From Eupeodes corollae (taxonomy: Eukaryota > Arthropoda > Insecta > Diptera > Syrphidae): a stretch of DNA of 64,000 bases. Where the stretch lies: the NCBI RefSeq assembly GCF_945859685.1, contig NC_079147.1, positions 216,073,578-216,137,577 on the forward strand, given 5' to 3'. Below the pieces are notes generated by a model, which was given only the letters and a program-made list of their open reading frames with translations, made no database searches and was not told where the DNA came from. Within the stretch, counting starts at the first letter, position 1; every line of letters begins with the position of its first letter. Shown here piece after piece: positions 1 through 12,843 of the stretch. Position numbers and translations under genes: made by a program.

Positions 1-2640
1 AAACCAGTAATACCAAAAATGTGAATTAAATATTTACTATATATTTATTTACAAGAATAGTGAAGTGCAGCCCTATATTATTCTGTACGATATGATAACG
101 ATGAGATGGTATTGAAATCCATTTCTTACAAAGACATTAAGAATTCTTTAACAATCAATTCCTTTTATTTATGACAAGATATTAACCTTTCCAAAAAGGT
201 TCTCTTTCAGTTCGAATTGAAATTATATTCAGCCTTATTGATGATATTAAATAGCAGCCTATATAACTTTGTAAGGTGTACCAGCTTCCATGTATTCATA
301 ACGTTATACGTAGCTATGTACCTTCCTCCCATAAAAAAGATTCTTTTCATAATGTATCTTTGCTTAACCAGATTTGATTGTACCTCGTTAACATTATCCT
401 TACAAGAATTGAATCATTAAGTGATTGATTAATGAGTTAATGTAGAACGCACCAAAGCTAGTTCTTTATTATTGAATAATTTTATATATGTACTCGCTTA
501 GGAAATAATTTCTTTTGAAAGAAATTCTAATTAATCCATAATTAAAAATAATTAAATTAAATGGAATCTTTGGCTAAGCTGCATGATAAGTCTTGGACCG
601 TATAACCTCAATAACTTACATAAAATGAATATACCTTTTAGCCTATATATGAGTATATACATTTACATATTTCAAAACTTATCAAACCAGGCAACATAAG
701 GAAAAAAAGTTTTTAAACTCTTAAACACTTCTTTATGAATATATTAATATTTTTCCCAGGGCTAAATTTATTCACTCGTCTTCCTAAAACTATGATAACC
801 ATGTTTTTTCTTTTTCTTAATCTTGCCTAAGTGGTTCTAAAGTTCGAACTTTTTCTCCTCGACTTGTTTGTTCAATTTCCAAAGAATGTCCTTAAGTATT
901 GATTGTATAATGAAAACTGTTGTTTACGTCTCCTTTGCATCAGCACCGTTCTCCTAACTCCCATCTCCCAATAAGAAGTATAATCTAGGCATTATATAAT
1001 ATAACAAATCTTCGATTCGACAATTTTCGTAGGAAAGTCTTTCGTTTTTGCTATAATTTTCATCTCCAATGTGGCTTAAATAGTTTTCTTATAAATTTTG
1101 CAAATATTTAACAAAAGCATGAAATTATTGTTCATGGGGAATTATCCCACATAATTCACTTAAATGCATTTCAATTAAAAATTCACAGCTTCTTTATGGA
1201 ACATGGACTGCGTCAGAGCTCAGAGCAGAGAGCATAAAGCACAGAGCCGAGCCACAGAGCGTCATGCTATATTTTGATGCTGAACGCTGAACCTAGTTTT
1301 AATTTCTTTCTCTTTCTACTCTTTCTTCTCGTTCTATCACATACACACTTCTTTGAATTTGAAGCAAAGGATAAACTTTTTGGAGTAAAGTTTATGGATG
1401 TGGTCGAAACAAAAGCGCTTAGCATTTCATAGTTGGATATACTTCGACATATCTACATAACTAAGTTATATTATAGAAAAGAGGAAGGATCTAGCTCTTG
1501 AAAGTGGTGACCCGTCTATCGGATATCAAAATTCCAAACTAAAGGAAGATTGTTGCGGAAACTTTTGTGCATAGATTTTGTGGTATAACCAATTAGAAGA
1601 TTTATGACTTGGATAAACCATCATACTGTGTGCTGCGAAGTTGGCGACTTTATATACCTGCAAGTAGACTATACGGCTGCTGTGGTGCTGCCAATATTGC
1701 AGGTTTGCAGTTCCTTTTTTCTCTTTTTTTATTTTTTTTTGCTAAATTGTTGAACAGATTTTCAATACTGGCTGCAAGTTTTCGCGGCAAAAAAGTTTCA
1801 CAACAAGTTGAAAATGGGTATTATAACCGATGTACGTAATTTATGTTTAGAATTATCAAATTGAACTTATTCTTGTACATTTTAAAGAATCTATTAGAGC
1901 CTATATAAATTTAAGTTTTAAATATATTTTTGTCTTCGAGTAGTAATGGGTCCTAGGTATAGTTCAAGAAATAGAAAAGAAGTTCATTGGTGCTTGTTGT
2001 GCACACGGAAGTATTTGTTGGTTTAGTTAAATTGGAATTTTTCGGCACAAGTTTTCAATTTTACGCCTAATGAATTCAAAACTAGTAAGGTTTGACAGCT
2101 TTCTGACTCCGCACCCAACTCGCGCTCAACCTTTAAGTTGCGTTGGTCTTCATCGACTTGTATTCAGTATTCAGTCCGTCAGAGAGCTGAAACGCCCACC
2201 CCACCAAAATGTTAAAAATGCACAAACGTTATCTGGAAACCACCAAAACTAAAAGTACCCTTAGACAATCACCTATATGAAGAAATTTGCCAAATGATCT
2301 AAAGTGACAGTTTCAACTATTTTCCAAACTTGTTACAGCTCATACAATTCGCACTAATTTCGAGACGAATCTGAAGTGAATCTTTAGTTAAAGAAATTGA
2401 AACTAAGAAAAACAATGGAGCTTTAAAAAATGTAAGTTCAAATTTTATCGTAATACATACATACCATACGTAATACATGTTGGGGAAAATGAAGATAACC
2501 GAAAAAAGATTTTGAGTGTATCCAACGATAATTCGTGCAGAAATAGTTAGGTAGATAGAAATGGCGATCTCAAGGCAACCTAGCCTAAGATCCAATTAGC
2601 GCTGTAGTACTCCGTTTTGATACCAAAAACTCGTTTGACC
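1..2640. other. AT-rich intergenic stretch, no gene recognised
   Basis: Short open frames here show no recognisable domain or codon bias. A purine-rich patch at about 1211-1265 repeats the hexamer CAGAGC several times. A C-rich segment at 2095-2210 resembles the untranslated leader of a retroelement in composition only. I see no RNA gene and no convincing promoter. Confidence 0.5.
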
Positions 2641-4240
2641 TTTGATTGAAAGGGATAGATTGATAGAGAAGCTTCAAAGCGACTATGTTAGAGCCATTTT
2701 GTCGCATTGAGAAAAAAGATTAGGTCTCTAATCTTTGTCTCAGATAGCTCATCGAGTTCTTCAAAGAACGCTTTTCCAATTTCATTCTGGTGTTTGCCAA
2801 AGCAGGACATTTGCAGAGGAAATGGATTATGGTTTCACTTTCTCTTTGGTCACTACAGCTTTGGCAAAAGGTGTTGTAAGAGATACCCAACTTCTCTGCA
2901 TGAACTCCTATAGGCCAATGTCCGGTACAAACCGCACCAATCCTGGCTATGTCTTGCCTTGGCCTGCATAGAAGATCGTTTGTACGGGTTTTGTTATAGG
3001 TGGGCCATATCTTCCTAGATATAATGCAGTCGGGTAAATTGCCCTACCTTCGGTTTGATTCAGTTTGGTAAATAGAAAAGATTTTACCCTTCACAGCACC
3101 AAGAGGAATGTTAACCATTTCCGCAAGTGAGCTATGAAGGGCCGATCCTTGCCTGGCTAGCTCGTCAGCCCGTTCATTTCCCACGATACCACTATGGCCC
3201 GCAACCCAGATCAGGGTGACACCGAGGTTAATATTCAGGCTCGCAAGCTCATCGCGACATTGCTGGACCAACTTAGATGAGGATATGGCCGAGCTAATGG
3301 CCCTGACAGCTGCCTGACTGTCTGTAAAGATAGCCGCATTTCGGTTTTGCTTTGGGTTTTGTTTAAGTATCTTACATGCGTCCCTTATTGCCAGCAGTTC
3401 AGCCTGAAAAACGCACCTGCAAAGTCAGGAAGCCTAAAGGATTTGGCTACATTTAGGGACTAAGAAAAGATCCCAGAACCAAATCCGCACTCCATCTTTG
3501 AGCCGTCAGTAAAGATGGTTGTGTCGAAACCTATCGACACGATGTCATCCTCCCAATCTTCTCTCGATGGGAAAATAACCTTAAAACCCTTACGAAGGTT
3601 TAAAGTAGGAGTGCAGTAGTCAGTGTCTACCGAGATAATATCCGAGGGTATCAATTTCGTAGTGTTGCTGTGACCATAAGGTTTTGACAACCAGCTATTT
3701 GATTCCTTCAGCCTAATAGCGCTGCAGGAAACTATGTATTTAATAAAAAGGTTGATTGATAGAAGATCCAAAATAACGTTTAAGGCGTCCTTTGGGCAAG
3801 TACGCTTTGCTTAGAGCAGGCCACCACACAATCGAACCATAGTAAGATTGGGCGTACTACGGCTGTGTACGGCCCACAAAATATTTTCTCTAGTTATAAC
3901 GGAATTGACTTGCTCCACATGAGCTACGTTTAGCTCTGTGGTTTCAAGCGATTCGGGGTTATCACTCTCGCAACCCGGAAAGTGCGTCTTCATCAGTAGA
4001 TCAAGAGATTCTGCTGGAGAGGCTGTCCAGGTTAAATCAGGCTTTTTTAGAAATGAAGGATTACAATGTTCCTTCGATAAAACTTTGCTGAGCCTTCAGT
4101 CTTATGGAGTCCTTTATGTCTTCGATTGATTGACAGTATTCTCTTTTGGCTGATGACAGGGCTTGCTTGAAAATTTTAAGAGAGTCTTTATACGGTTGGT
4201 AAAACGTACAGAGATGAATGATACCTTTTTAAAATCATGT
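2640..4240 (-). mobile_element. Non-LTR retrotransposon 3' part with RNase H domain (degenerate)
   Basis: Read on the minus strand, this is the C-terminal part of a non-LTR retrotransposon polyprotein of the I/R1/LOA type, the clades that carry RNase H. The RNase H catalytic positions can be seen in order: TDGSK near 3500, AELLAI near 3400, TDSQAA near 3330, and AGHSGIVGNERADELAR at about 3150-3210. After it (lower coordinates) comes a cysteine-containing tail with the pattern RPRQDIARIGAVCTGHWPIG near 2890-2970, typical of the region that follows RNase H in these elements. The frame is broken at least twice (near 3275 and 3440) and no complete RT domain is present, so this is a dead 5'-truncated copy. 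The clade is inferred from domain order; the exact family was not determined. Confidence 0.85.
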
Positions 4241-4399
4241 TAATGAAATTTAAAGTGAAATTCAAAACTTTTGCTCAAATTAAGTAATTAAAACAAAACC
4301 TAAATTCGAAATTTAATTTTTGTAATTAGCTATTTAAATTTGTATACGTGTTTTTAAAACATTTTAAGGTTTTAAAAAGGTATAAAACATTTCAATACG

Positions 4400-5160
4400 T
4401 ATGGCACTCCTTCCTAAAACTGAAAAAAAAAAATTCAACAATTTGCTGCATCCATCGAACAGTATATGTATGTATGTTATTAGGATTCTCTACTACTTCA
4501 ATTCCTTGAAATTAATCCACTATTACTACAATAGAGGCAAAGTTAAAGTGAGCATGTCAGAAACTCACAACCCAGGTATAGGCAAGCTCAGAAATGATGA
4601 GGTAGTTTATGCAAAAATTGACAATGTATTCCTTCCGGGGAATTGCATAATTAAGTTTTACAACGAATGCGAAAGGTCAGTGGATCACTTTGACTCACTG
4701 GGAGCACTGGGAGTAAAATTCTTAGAATTCTATAATCGACATGAATACCAAATCAGTAGATGAAGAAGCCACTCAAAAGGTGTGCATGAATTCTCGAAAG
4801 TTAAAATACAGCATCCGACAGTCTGCAGAGAATGTATGAAGGATATCATATTGACGAGTTCGATCAACCTACCTCGCAATTATTTTGACTGCAAAAACAA
4901 GTTTTTTACATTTAAGCTTGTGCAACAATAATTTTTCCAGTGCTGAATGGATCGGGGGAAATTGGAAAGAACTCAAGCTCATAATATCCTGCAGGGTAAA
5001 TCTTGCTTTTTGTTTAGTATCGATCACTTCCTTTCAAATGTAAAAGGGCATTACAGAAAAATCATGCTTAAAGAGCACCTTTTAAAACTTTTTAATACAA
5101 TTTAAGAGGGAAAATAAATTTCGAGATGCTATTATATTTTCAATCCACTAGAAAAGATCA
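4400..5160 (+). other. Degenerate coding-like stretch upstream of an RT remnant
   Basis: An open frame at 4401-4763 (120 codons) ends with a coding-looking segment beginning VKVSMSETHNPGIGKL. I do not recognise a domain. Because it lies directly upstream of RT remnants on the same strand, it may be the 5' part of that retroelement, but that is inference only. From 4764 to 5160 there are multiple stops in all frames. Confidence 0.3.
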
Positions 5161-6020
5161 TTATTTGATGCAGCTAACTACAGAGGGATTTCCTTTTTAA
5201 ATGCATCATACAAGATATTTACAACGATGATGCATAAGCGTCTTGTAAGTTGGATTGAGACCGGAAACCTTGCTGAGGGAGTTCCAGGCTGGTTTTTGAC
5301 TAGGATATTTAGCAATAGATAACATTTTTATATTCAGGAGCTTGGCAGAGAATTTCTTAAAACAAAAGAAAAGAAATGATTTTAAAGCAGCTTTTGGTAC
5401 AATCGATCGAGGTTCACTGTTCTTTAAGCTGTACAGTCTTGGGATATCGTTGATGTTTGGTAGCGTTCTTGAGCACCTATATAGAGGAACAAGTGCGGCT
5501 GTATGGACAGGTGAAAAACTCTTAAACTGATTTGAAATCTCACAAATGTTTGCACTATTCATAGACGACCTTTTAGACTACCTGCCGGCTGGAGTGGATT
5601 TCGCAAGGATGCGGATTAAAGCACTTCTGTTCGCAGACGATATAGCCATGTTTGCGCATTCACCGACAACTCTAGAGCTCATGATTACCAGTATGGGCTT
5701 ACCAGTATGGTCAGCTATGGAATTTAATAGTTAATACAGATGGATCAAAGGTTATGGTTGTTAAAAGTGGACCTAATGCATCAAATGAAAAATGGAGCTT
5801 TAATGGCGAAAATATTGAATGTGTGCGAGACTACAAATACCTTGGCATTACTGTTACAAATAATTTAAATATGGAAAAACACTTGAAGGAGAAATTAGTT
5901 AAGGTGAAAACTGCTATTAATATGACACGGAGACATGCTTCATGAATAAGTGTAAAGCACATATTTGCAAGTTTAAACTTTTGAAAGCAGTAGCTGAGAG
6001 ATGTTCAAATGGTAGACATG
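5160..6020 (+). mobile_element. Jockey/CR1-like retrotransposon RT, left half of a split copy
   Basis: Translating across frameshifts gives RT signatures: AANYRGISFLNASYKIFTT near 5172-5226 (finger/palm block), a FADD catalytic box near 5632-5643, and a YKYLGITVTNNLNMEKHLKE thumb-side motif near 5836-5895. The same protein order occurs in the second family copy at 16230-17830. The copy breaks off near 6010-6030 in the segment matching residues before SWLCYGNEVYG of the second copy, and resumes near 9052, on the far side of an unrelated retroelement. Several stops and frameshifts make it non-functional. Confidence 0.8.
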
Positions 6021-6029
6021 TGCATTCAA

Positions 6030-9000
6030 GAGGACACAAGCGTCCACAGGTTTCTCTCAAAACCCACCTCTGTCTATCAACTCCTACTCTCACCTCCCCA
6101 CGATGAACATCGAATGCCTAGTACCTCAACTGGAGATTGGGTTCCAACCCCAGTGGAAAGTTGTTGGGGGCAGCAAACGAGAGAGGGGGGGAGAGGTGTT
6201 TCCACTAAGGCACCTCTCCTTATCCAGGCGGCAGCGGACGAATTCTCGAGATGGAATCAACGGTGGCGTCTACAGTTCCAGTAAGGTTGAACTACTTAGT
6301 GAACACCTTATAGGGCTTCTTCGACATATTCGGAGCCCAGGCCTGTAAGGAGCGGTTTATCTGGCTCCCCTTCCTTGGAGTTATACTAAAGATCTGGCCC
6401 TCCAGGTTATGGGTTGAGCCGTGGGGGCGACTTCCTGGCCACGTAAAAAATACCTTAAGTTTAAAAGCACCAACAAGCCTCGGATACGGACGGATTCACT
6501 GTTGACAACCCACACAAACGAAATAAGGACAACGAACTTCGGATATGTACGTGGAATGTTAGGTCCCTTAACAGACCTCGTGCAGCCGAACAATTAGCGG
6601 AAGCCATAAACTGCTGCAAGGCAAATATTACAGCCATTCAAGAAGTGCGATGGGATGGACCAGGCAAACGCAAACTAAAAGACAGCGTCTATTTGGGTGT
6701 GGATTTGTTGTTGGAACTAAGCTCAGGCAAAAAGTCTTGAGTTTCAACAGTATGAGCGAGCGCATCACGACAATCCGCATCAAGGCTAAATTCGCCAACA
6801 TAAGCCTGATATGCGCGCATGCCCCAACAGAGGAGAAAGATGAAGACACCAAAGACATATTCTTCGAGCTCTTGGACAAGACATATGAGCAGTGCCCTGG
6901 CTATGACATTAAAATTGTCTTAGGAGATTTTAATGCCAAGCTAGGAAGAGAAGACATCTTTGGTGGGATAATCGGGAGATACAGCCTGCACGACACTACC
7001 TCCGACAACGGATTCAGGCTGGTCGATTTCGCTGCGGGGCGAGACGTTCTGGTAGCTAGTACGCAGTTCACGCATCTTAATATCCACAAGGGGACATGGA
7101 AATCTCCTGATCAATCAACCGTCAACCAGATTGACCACATTGCGATTGACGCACGACACTTCTCCAGTATCCAGGATATCCAAACATTCCGAGAGGCCAA
7201 CATTAACTCGGACCACTACCTCGTTGTAGCCAAGGTACGGCTACGGATATCCCGATCCAAGCCAAAACAAGGAAGTACTGTGAGAAGATTCGACGTTAGA
7301 CGGCTACAATCGCAAAAGAATGCCATGTCCTTTTCCGATCGAGTCTCTAATAACCTCTTAAGGAGTCCTATGCTTCCTGCATTAAGCATTGAAAACCAGT
7401 GGCAACATTGCCTTGCAGCTATCAGAGATGCCGCCTCTGAAGTTCTAGGTTTCACACGGCCACCACAGCGAAACCCGTGGTTTGACGACGAATGCTGGCA
7501 AGCGCACGCAGCGAAACAAGAGGCATACAAAACGGCGCTGCACAAAAGGACTAGAGCTGCTCGCGAGCTCTACGAGCAGAAGAGGAGATAAAGGGATGTC
7601 ACAACAGGAATGAGGTTCGTAAATTTTACAAAAAGGTAAAAAAAACCTCCCAAGGGTACCAGCCACGAACCGAAGCCTGTAAAGACGATCAGGGGAACAT
7701 CGTAGTAGAACCGCAGTCGATGCTGAGAATATGGAAAGATCACTTCTCCAAATTATATAACGGCGATGACGAACCAAATTCCGCTGTAAGGGAGATAGAA
7801 CCACTCAACCTCGGCGACACAGATCAACAATTCCGCCTACCCGACCTTGACGAAGTGAAGATAGCTATATCTAAACTTAAGTCAAACAAAGCTGCTGGAG
7901 CTGACGGCATCGGTGCCGAACTATTCAAAGCAGCAGGCGATGACTTGTTACGAAGCATGCACCAACTCATCTGCAAAATATGGTCGGAAGAAAGCATGCC
8001 CGATGAGTGGAATCTCAGCATAGTGTGCCCGATACATAAGAAATATCGACCAAATATTCACACTACGGCAGATCTTGGAAAAAACCCATGAGCTTCAAAT
8101 CGATACCCACCATCTCTTTATCGATTTTAAAGCGGCGTAAGACAGCATCTATAGGGAAGAGCTCTACAGAGCAATGTCTAGTTTTGGCATCCCTGTCAAA
8201 CTTTTCAGTTTGTGCAAAACGACGATGGAGAATGCACGCTGCTCTATCAAGGTCGGAAAAGATCTTACCGATTCATTTGATGTCGAAAAAGGTTTTAGAC
8301 AAGGCGATGCACTGTCATGCGACTTCTTCAACATCGTTCTTTAAAGAATTGTGCAAAACTCAACCGTCGACACTAGAGGCACAATCTTCCAAAGATCCAT
8401 CCAATTACTCGGATACGCAGATGATATTGATATAATTGGAAGAACAAAGCGTGATGTCGGTGAGCGTTTTTGAGCATTGCGACGGAAGCGAAGAAGATGT
8501 GTTTAGTGGTCAATGAGGGCAAGACCAAGTAACAACGACGTCTTGGACAAAACGTCACCATGGACAGCTATAACTTTGAGGTAGTTAAGGACTTTGTCTA
8601 CCTAGGCACCGCTATTAATGCAGACAACGACACCAGCGCTGAAATCAAACGAAGAATAACTCTTGCAAATCGCTGCTTCTTTGGACTTAGAAGTCAATTG
8701 AGAAGTAAAGTCCTCTCTCGTGCATGTAAAATCACCATCTATAAGACACTCATCATCCCGGTTCTCATTTATGGCGCTGAGGCCTACACCCTGTCAAAGA
8801 AAGATGAGAGCGTCTTAGGATGCTTCGAGAGAAAAATTCTTCGGGTGATATTTGGCCCCGTACGCATACGAGTAAATGAAGAATGGAGGAGAAGATATAA
8901 CGACGAACTGTACGGCTGTACAGCTACACTGACCTAGTTAGCAGAATTAAAGTCCAATGGCTTAGATGGCTAGGTCATGTAGAGCGGATGGACATCAACG

Positions 9001-9052
9001 CTCCAGCCCGGAAGGTCTTCGAATCCAATCCCGAGGGACGGCGCGGCGCAGT
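6030..9052 (+). mobile_element. CFDP2-like non-LTR retrotransposon (endonuclease + RT), nested and broken
   Basis: This is a nearly full-length but dead non-LTR element of the type often annotated in insects as craniofacial development protein 2-like (RTE-like by domain layout; clade not proven). An APE-type endonuclease begins at about 6540 (CTWNVRSLNRP), continues through IQEVRWDG near 6640, and in the long frame 6650-7591 shows CAHAPTEEK, LGDFNAKLG (metal-binding D/N), NQIDHIAID and SDHYLV. The linker RNPWFDDE lies near 7471-7494. RT follows: SNKAAGADGIGAELFK (7884-7931), FRQGDALSCDFFN near 8293-8333, and the catalytic GYADDIDIIG near 8410-8440. The C-terminal LGHVERM lies near 8970-8995. 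Part of the RT fingers is deleted near 8050-8060, there are several frameshifts, and the 3' tail is missing. It interrupts another retroelement. Confidence 0.88.
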
Positions 9053-9660
9053 AGAGGATGAAATACTTCTAACGCACTTTATAAAAAGAATATTTTATCT
9101 GCCGAAAAATACTCTAAACTACGTTATAATGCTGAAAACGGGTCACTCTCCTTTATTTATCAAAAAAAACTGAAGTTACAAGCGGACTTCTTGCTTAACG
9201 TTTTTAAAATATATGATTCACGGGTCGTGAAAAGAGTGGTTACAAAAGCGATACAAGATCAAAATTGTTGGTATCGAGAGTGGCAAGATCTTGCTCAGGA
9301 ATTTCAAATTAATTTTAATTTACCCATCGAGGATTTAACAACGGCATTAAATATCTTGTATGAAGTCATTTCAAAGGTTGCTGTGAAATGTAGAGCTGAA
9401 TATATTGCTGAAGCGTCTAATTCCTTGTACAGAACCTATCAGAAAGAGAGGATAGTGTCCACTTCTTAGGAAAATGGCCCATTTTCAGAGAAATCTAAAG
9501 GAATGTATTGAGAAAAGGCTTTTTATCGGAAGATCAAGTGATAAGTTAATTGAAAGAAATGAATGTTGACAAACTTTACGAGTTTTGCAAAACTACGCTT
9601 AGATATAGAACTGCTATAATAAACAAAGATTTCTGATTGTATTTATTATAATTATTATTT
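9052..9660 (+). mobile_element. Jockey/CR1-like retrotransposon, right half of the split copy
   Basis: Downstream of the nested element the host retrotransposon resumes with THFIKRIFYLPKNTLNYVIM (9073-9132), which aligns with QRYFFKRIFSLPSNTLIMP of the second copy at 17392-17451. The C-terminal tail continues in the frame 9191-9469 (NCWYREWQDLAQEF, then a helical tail). A stop at 9171-9173 separates the two pieces. The AT-rich run to about 9660 is probably the 3' UTR. Confidence 0.75.
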
Positions 9661-10869
9661 TTAATCTATCATGAACTTTATATTGTTAAAAAATTATTAA
9701 TACCTTTTTTAATATTTAAAAGTAATAATATTGAGGGCTTTTTGGTTTTATATGAATTGTGTTTTATTGTCAATCTGGTAGACGGCAATCTACCCCCCCC
9801 CCATCAGGGGGGGTAGATGATGAGTTTTTTTACTCACAGCTTAAAAATGTTCTTTAATGTTTTGTGAAGGATGCTAACAAAATTTAATAATTGCTAAAAT
9901 GACAACTTTAGTTATCAAATTGTTTAGAACAATAGCAAGTTATGGTCTAACTATTTAATTTGGATGACTCATATAAAAGCATTTCAAGATTCGAACAGTT
10001 GTCTAAATATGCCATATTTAAGACCTAAAATACAATAGCTTAGAGGGTTTTTGGTGTATTTCGCGCACGTTTTTCCAAAAACAAAACACACTTTTCTTGT
10101 TTTCATTTCTATTTATGCGAAGAACTCTGCAAAAATTTAAAAATACAGAAAATGAGAGAGGATCTGAAATGTAAAAATTTCGAGCTTTTTTTTACGTAGG
10201 TTTTTCGAACTTAATTTCCGGGAGTCTCTTATTCATATCGTTATCAATTTGCTTACTCGTATTTGGATCTTATAAAGTCGTCAACAAAACTTAAAAACTG
10301 TAGGGACATAAAGGTTTGGTTCTTGAATTTAAGGAAATAGTTGCATTTAAGCACATAATTTCTCTAAAAAAAAATTAAATTAAAACAAAGTAAGGTAAGT
10401 AAACAAATAAGTTGGGAAGAATAGTTTAGTAGTACTCACAAATTACACGTTTCAAAGCTTTTATATCAATATATATAAAACGTTTTTTATGTTTTTCACT
10501 AGCCATTAGTTTAACAAAAGTGTCACTTGATGTTTTGGGACATTTGTATTATGGAAATTCGTGTTTGAATCTCAGTTCTAGAGCATCCAAAGCAAATTCA
10601 CTTCAAAAGTAGATTTATTTAATTTTGTAAGATCTTTTGTATTCAACAGAAAACCAATTTTGAAAGAAATGAAATGGACGACTGGGTCACAAGAACTTGA
10701 TAATTTCTTCCAAAAAGTCTGTTTAAAAATTTTGCCTATATTTTAAGATTTAAAAATGTACCTCCAAAATAAATTTTTCTCAAAAATTTTAATGCCATTT
10801 TATTTGTCAAAAAATCTAGACTTACCTTTTTTTCGAAAATCATTTTAAATTTTGTAAATAAAGAGCTTA
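9661..10869. other. AT-rich intergenic stretch with a C/G hairpin
   Basis: No coding signal is seen. At 9788-9818 there is a near-perfect hairpin: ATCTA followed by ten C, a four-base loop ATCA, then seven G and TAGAT. Confidence 0.5.
9788..9818. repeat. Poly-C/poly-G hairpin
   Basis: The arms are ATCTA plus a C run (9788-9802) and a G run plus TAGAT (9807-9818), separated by ATCA. Similar C and G tracts occur in family C repeats at 11780, 12055, 47795 and 48350, so this may be a relict end of a related repeat. Confidence 0.7.
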
Positions 10870-12115
10870 TAAATATATGAACATTTTACATTTAAATTTC
10901 GTAAAAAAATGTTGTTCCCTTTCTGAGATATCCAGTTTTGTAAACAAAATTAGTATTATATTATAAATAAAAAAATATTTTTGTAAGAAATCATCATTAA
11001 TTTGATCATTGACAAGAGCTTGCATAGAAAGAGAACAATTTTGATATCGGTTTATTAGATCTTGATAAAACTTAAAAACTAAATAAAGGATTTTTGAGGG
11101 TACCCTTCTGGAGCAATACGAAAATATGTTTTTCTTGTAGAAAGAAGCCAAATTAAGAACACAAAATTTAGAGAAAGTTTTAGAAAAATCACATGTTTGC
11201 ACCAAAAAATGTGTGTGGGGACTGCTGTTTTTCGTATTAATAAAACGATAAAAACTCCTTACACTAATCAGCTGAAAATCTTAATTTCAATCAACACAAT
11301 TGTTTGGACTGTAGGGCCCAGGAAAGACAGACAGACGGAAGGAATCGAGGCATACACTTTTTTCGACTTCTCTACCGCTGTAATGTCATATTTGATTAAA
11401 AGCTCTGCTTCGAAATTGATAACTTATGCAAAACTTGTCATATAGTTCGTATCTATCTATGAGTGTCAAAAAAGTTTAATAATAAAATTGAAGGCTGGTT
11501 TGAGGAATTTAAAGGCAACTTAATATAAAATTGATGATCTCTTATTCAAGGTTTCTTCTTAAGAACCTGAATATTTACTCTTTTTCTAAGAAACAATTTT
11601 TATGAAAATAATTTAAAGCATGACTAAAGTTTTTTAAGTTCTAAATTGAGCGAAAATCAAAATTTGAGTTGTTTTTGACAGCAAACCACTTTTTTGTGAA
11701 TGTCGTTAAATTACTAATAAATCTTTATATGAAATCTTTACTTATACAACTTAACTGTATAAGCATTTTGGCTTATATGACCCCCCCCCTGGATCGTGAA
11801 TTGATCAAAAGTTGATGAAATTGTGCTGTGTTTTTGGAATAGGGCTGAATATTTGATTCATATTATGTTTTTGGTCCAATATTCAGTCAAAAGTAGTACT
11901 TTTAGCAACAAAGTTTAAGGAAGTAAAATACAAATGTTGTTTTCATATACAAAAAATAAATAATTCAAAATATAATGGGGTCATATCCATTAACGCAATA
12001 CGATTAGTTTTGAATTGAAGGGAATTCATACGAAAAAGCAAACAAATTATCTCCCAGGGGGGGTCATGACCCCTACGACATCCCCCACCCTGGATCCGCC
12101 ATTACGCCAATCGCC
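10870..12115 (+). repeat. Family C dispersed repeat, copy 1
   Basis: This segment is the reverse complement of 47765-49260. Anchors shared by both copies include the tracts TCCCAGGGGGGGTCATGACC near 12052, CTGGATCCGCCATT near 12090, the stretch around AATAGGGCTGAATAT near 11839, GACAGCAAACCACTT near 11678, and TTGGAC followed by TGTAGGG near 11304-11318. No long open frame is conserved between the copies, so it looks like a non-coding or long-dead transposon. The outer boundary on the left (about 10870) is approximate. It lies 1-3 kb downstream of the esterase gene's 3' end. Confidence 0.8.
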
Positions 12116-12843
12116 ATGCTATACTGATTTTTGTAAACATTTTGGTTGTAATTTAAATTTTACTTTAATTCAATCTGTACCTGTCTAAAAAAAATATTAT
12201 TTATTGATTGTTTCTATAGTTGGATGAACAAGGGAAGTTGGGATTTCACTTCCTTAAAAATAAAACTTACGTCCGTCTGTTTTGTTGTTTACATTGAGAG
12301 TGGATTGTATGTTATAATTATTGTTTAATCCTTTATCGTAGTATTAATCAATGTGCATCGTAATCCAATTAATGCAGAAAGTAAAATCGTGTTTAGATGA
12401 GCTTTAAGCCCAGCCAATAAGGAATTCATTAATTTTCGTGATCCACATTTAAGTTTATTTTTATGCAAACTGGTAATTATAATGTTCATATCAGTGTAGT
12501 AAAACAAAAGCACGCATATATGCAACTCATATAAATACATGAAACACGATGATACACCACATTTTGCCCACAAATGGTACGTTAAATAGATTATATCCTG
12601 GGTTATTTCCTTCCTTTTCCGGTTAAATTTATTCGAAACTATGTATAATGTTGCATAACGTTTGAGTATTATGTGCAAACATTTACTTAAATTCACACTT
12701 CGGTTGATGCATACTTGTGGGTTTGTTATTCATGTGATGTGGTTGCTGAGCTAGTTGTATTTACCATGATTAAATTTAAATAATTAAATATTAACTTTGA
12801 CTATTTCTTCTTTTTTTAATTTTATTATTAAATTTCTTAAGAA
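12116..12843. other. Intergenic, esterase 3' flank
   Basis: AT-rich non-coding sequence between family C copy 1 and the esterase stop codon. It should include the 3' UTR of the minus-strand esterase. TTTATT (a reverse-strand AATAAA) occurs at 12821-12826, but it is only about 18 bases past the stop, so the true poly(A) site is uncertain. Confidence 0.5.

Noticed and set aside
1500..1540. TGGTGACCCG near 1505 as a retrovirus-like primer-binding site
   Set aside because: No flanking long terminal repeats or gag/pol sequence nearby; chance match.
9780..9820. C/G hairpin as a transcription terminator
   Set aside because: Rho-independent terminators do not apply to nuclear pol II genes, and the tracts resemble relict ends of local repeats.
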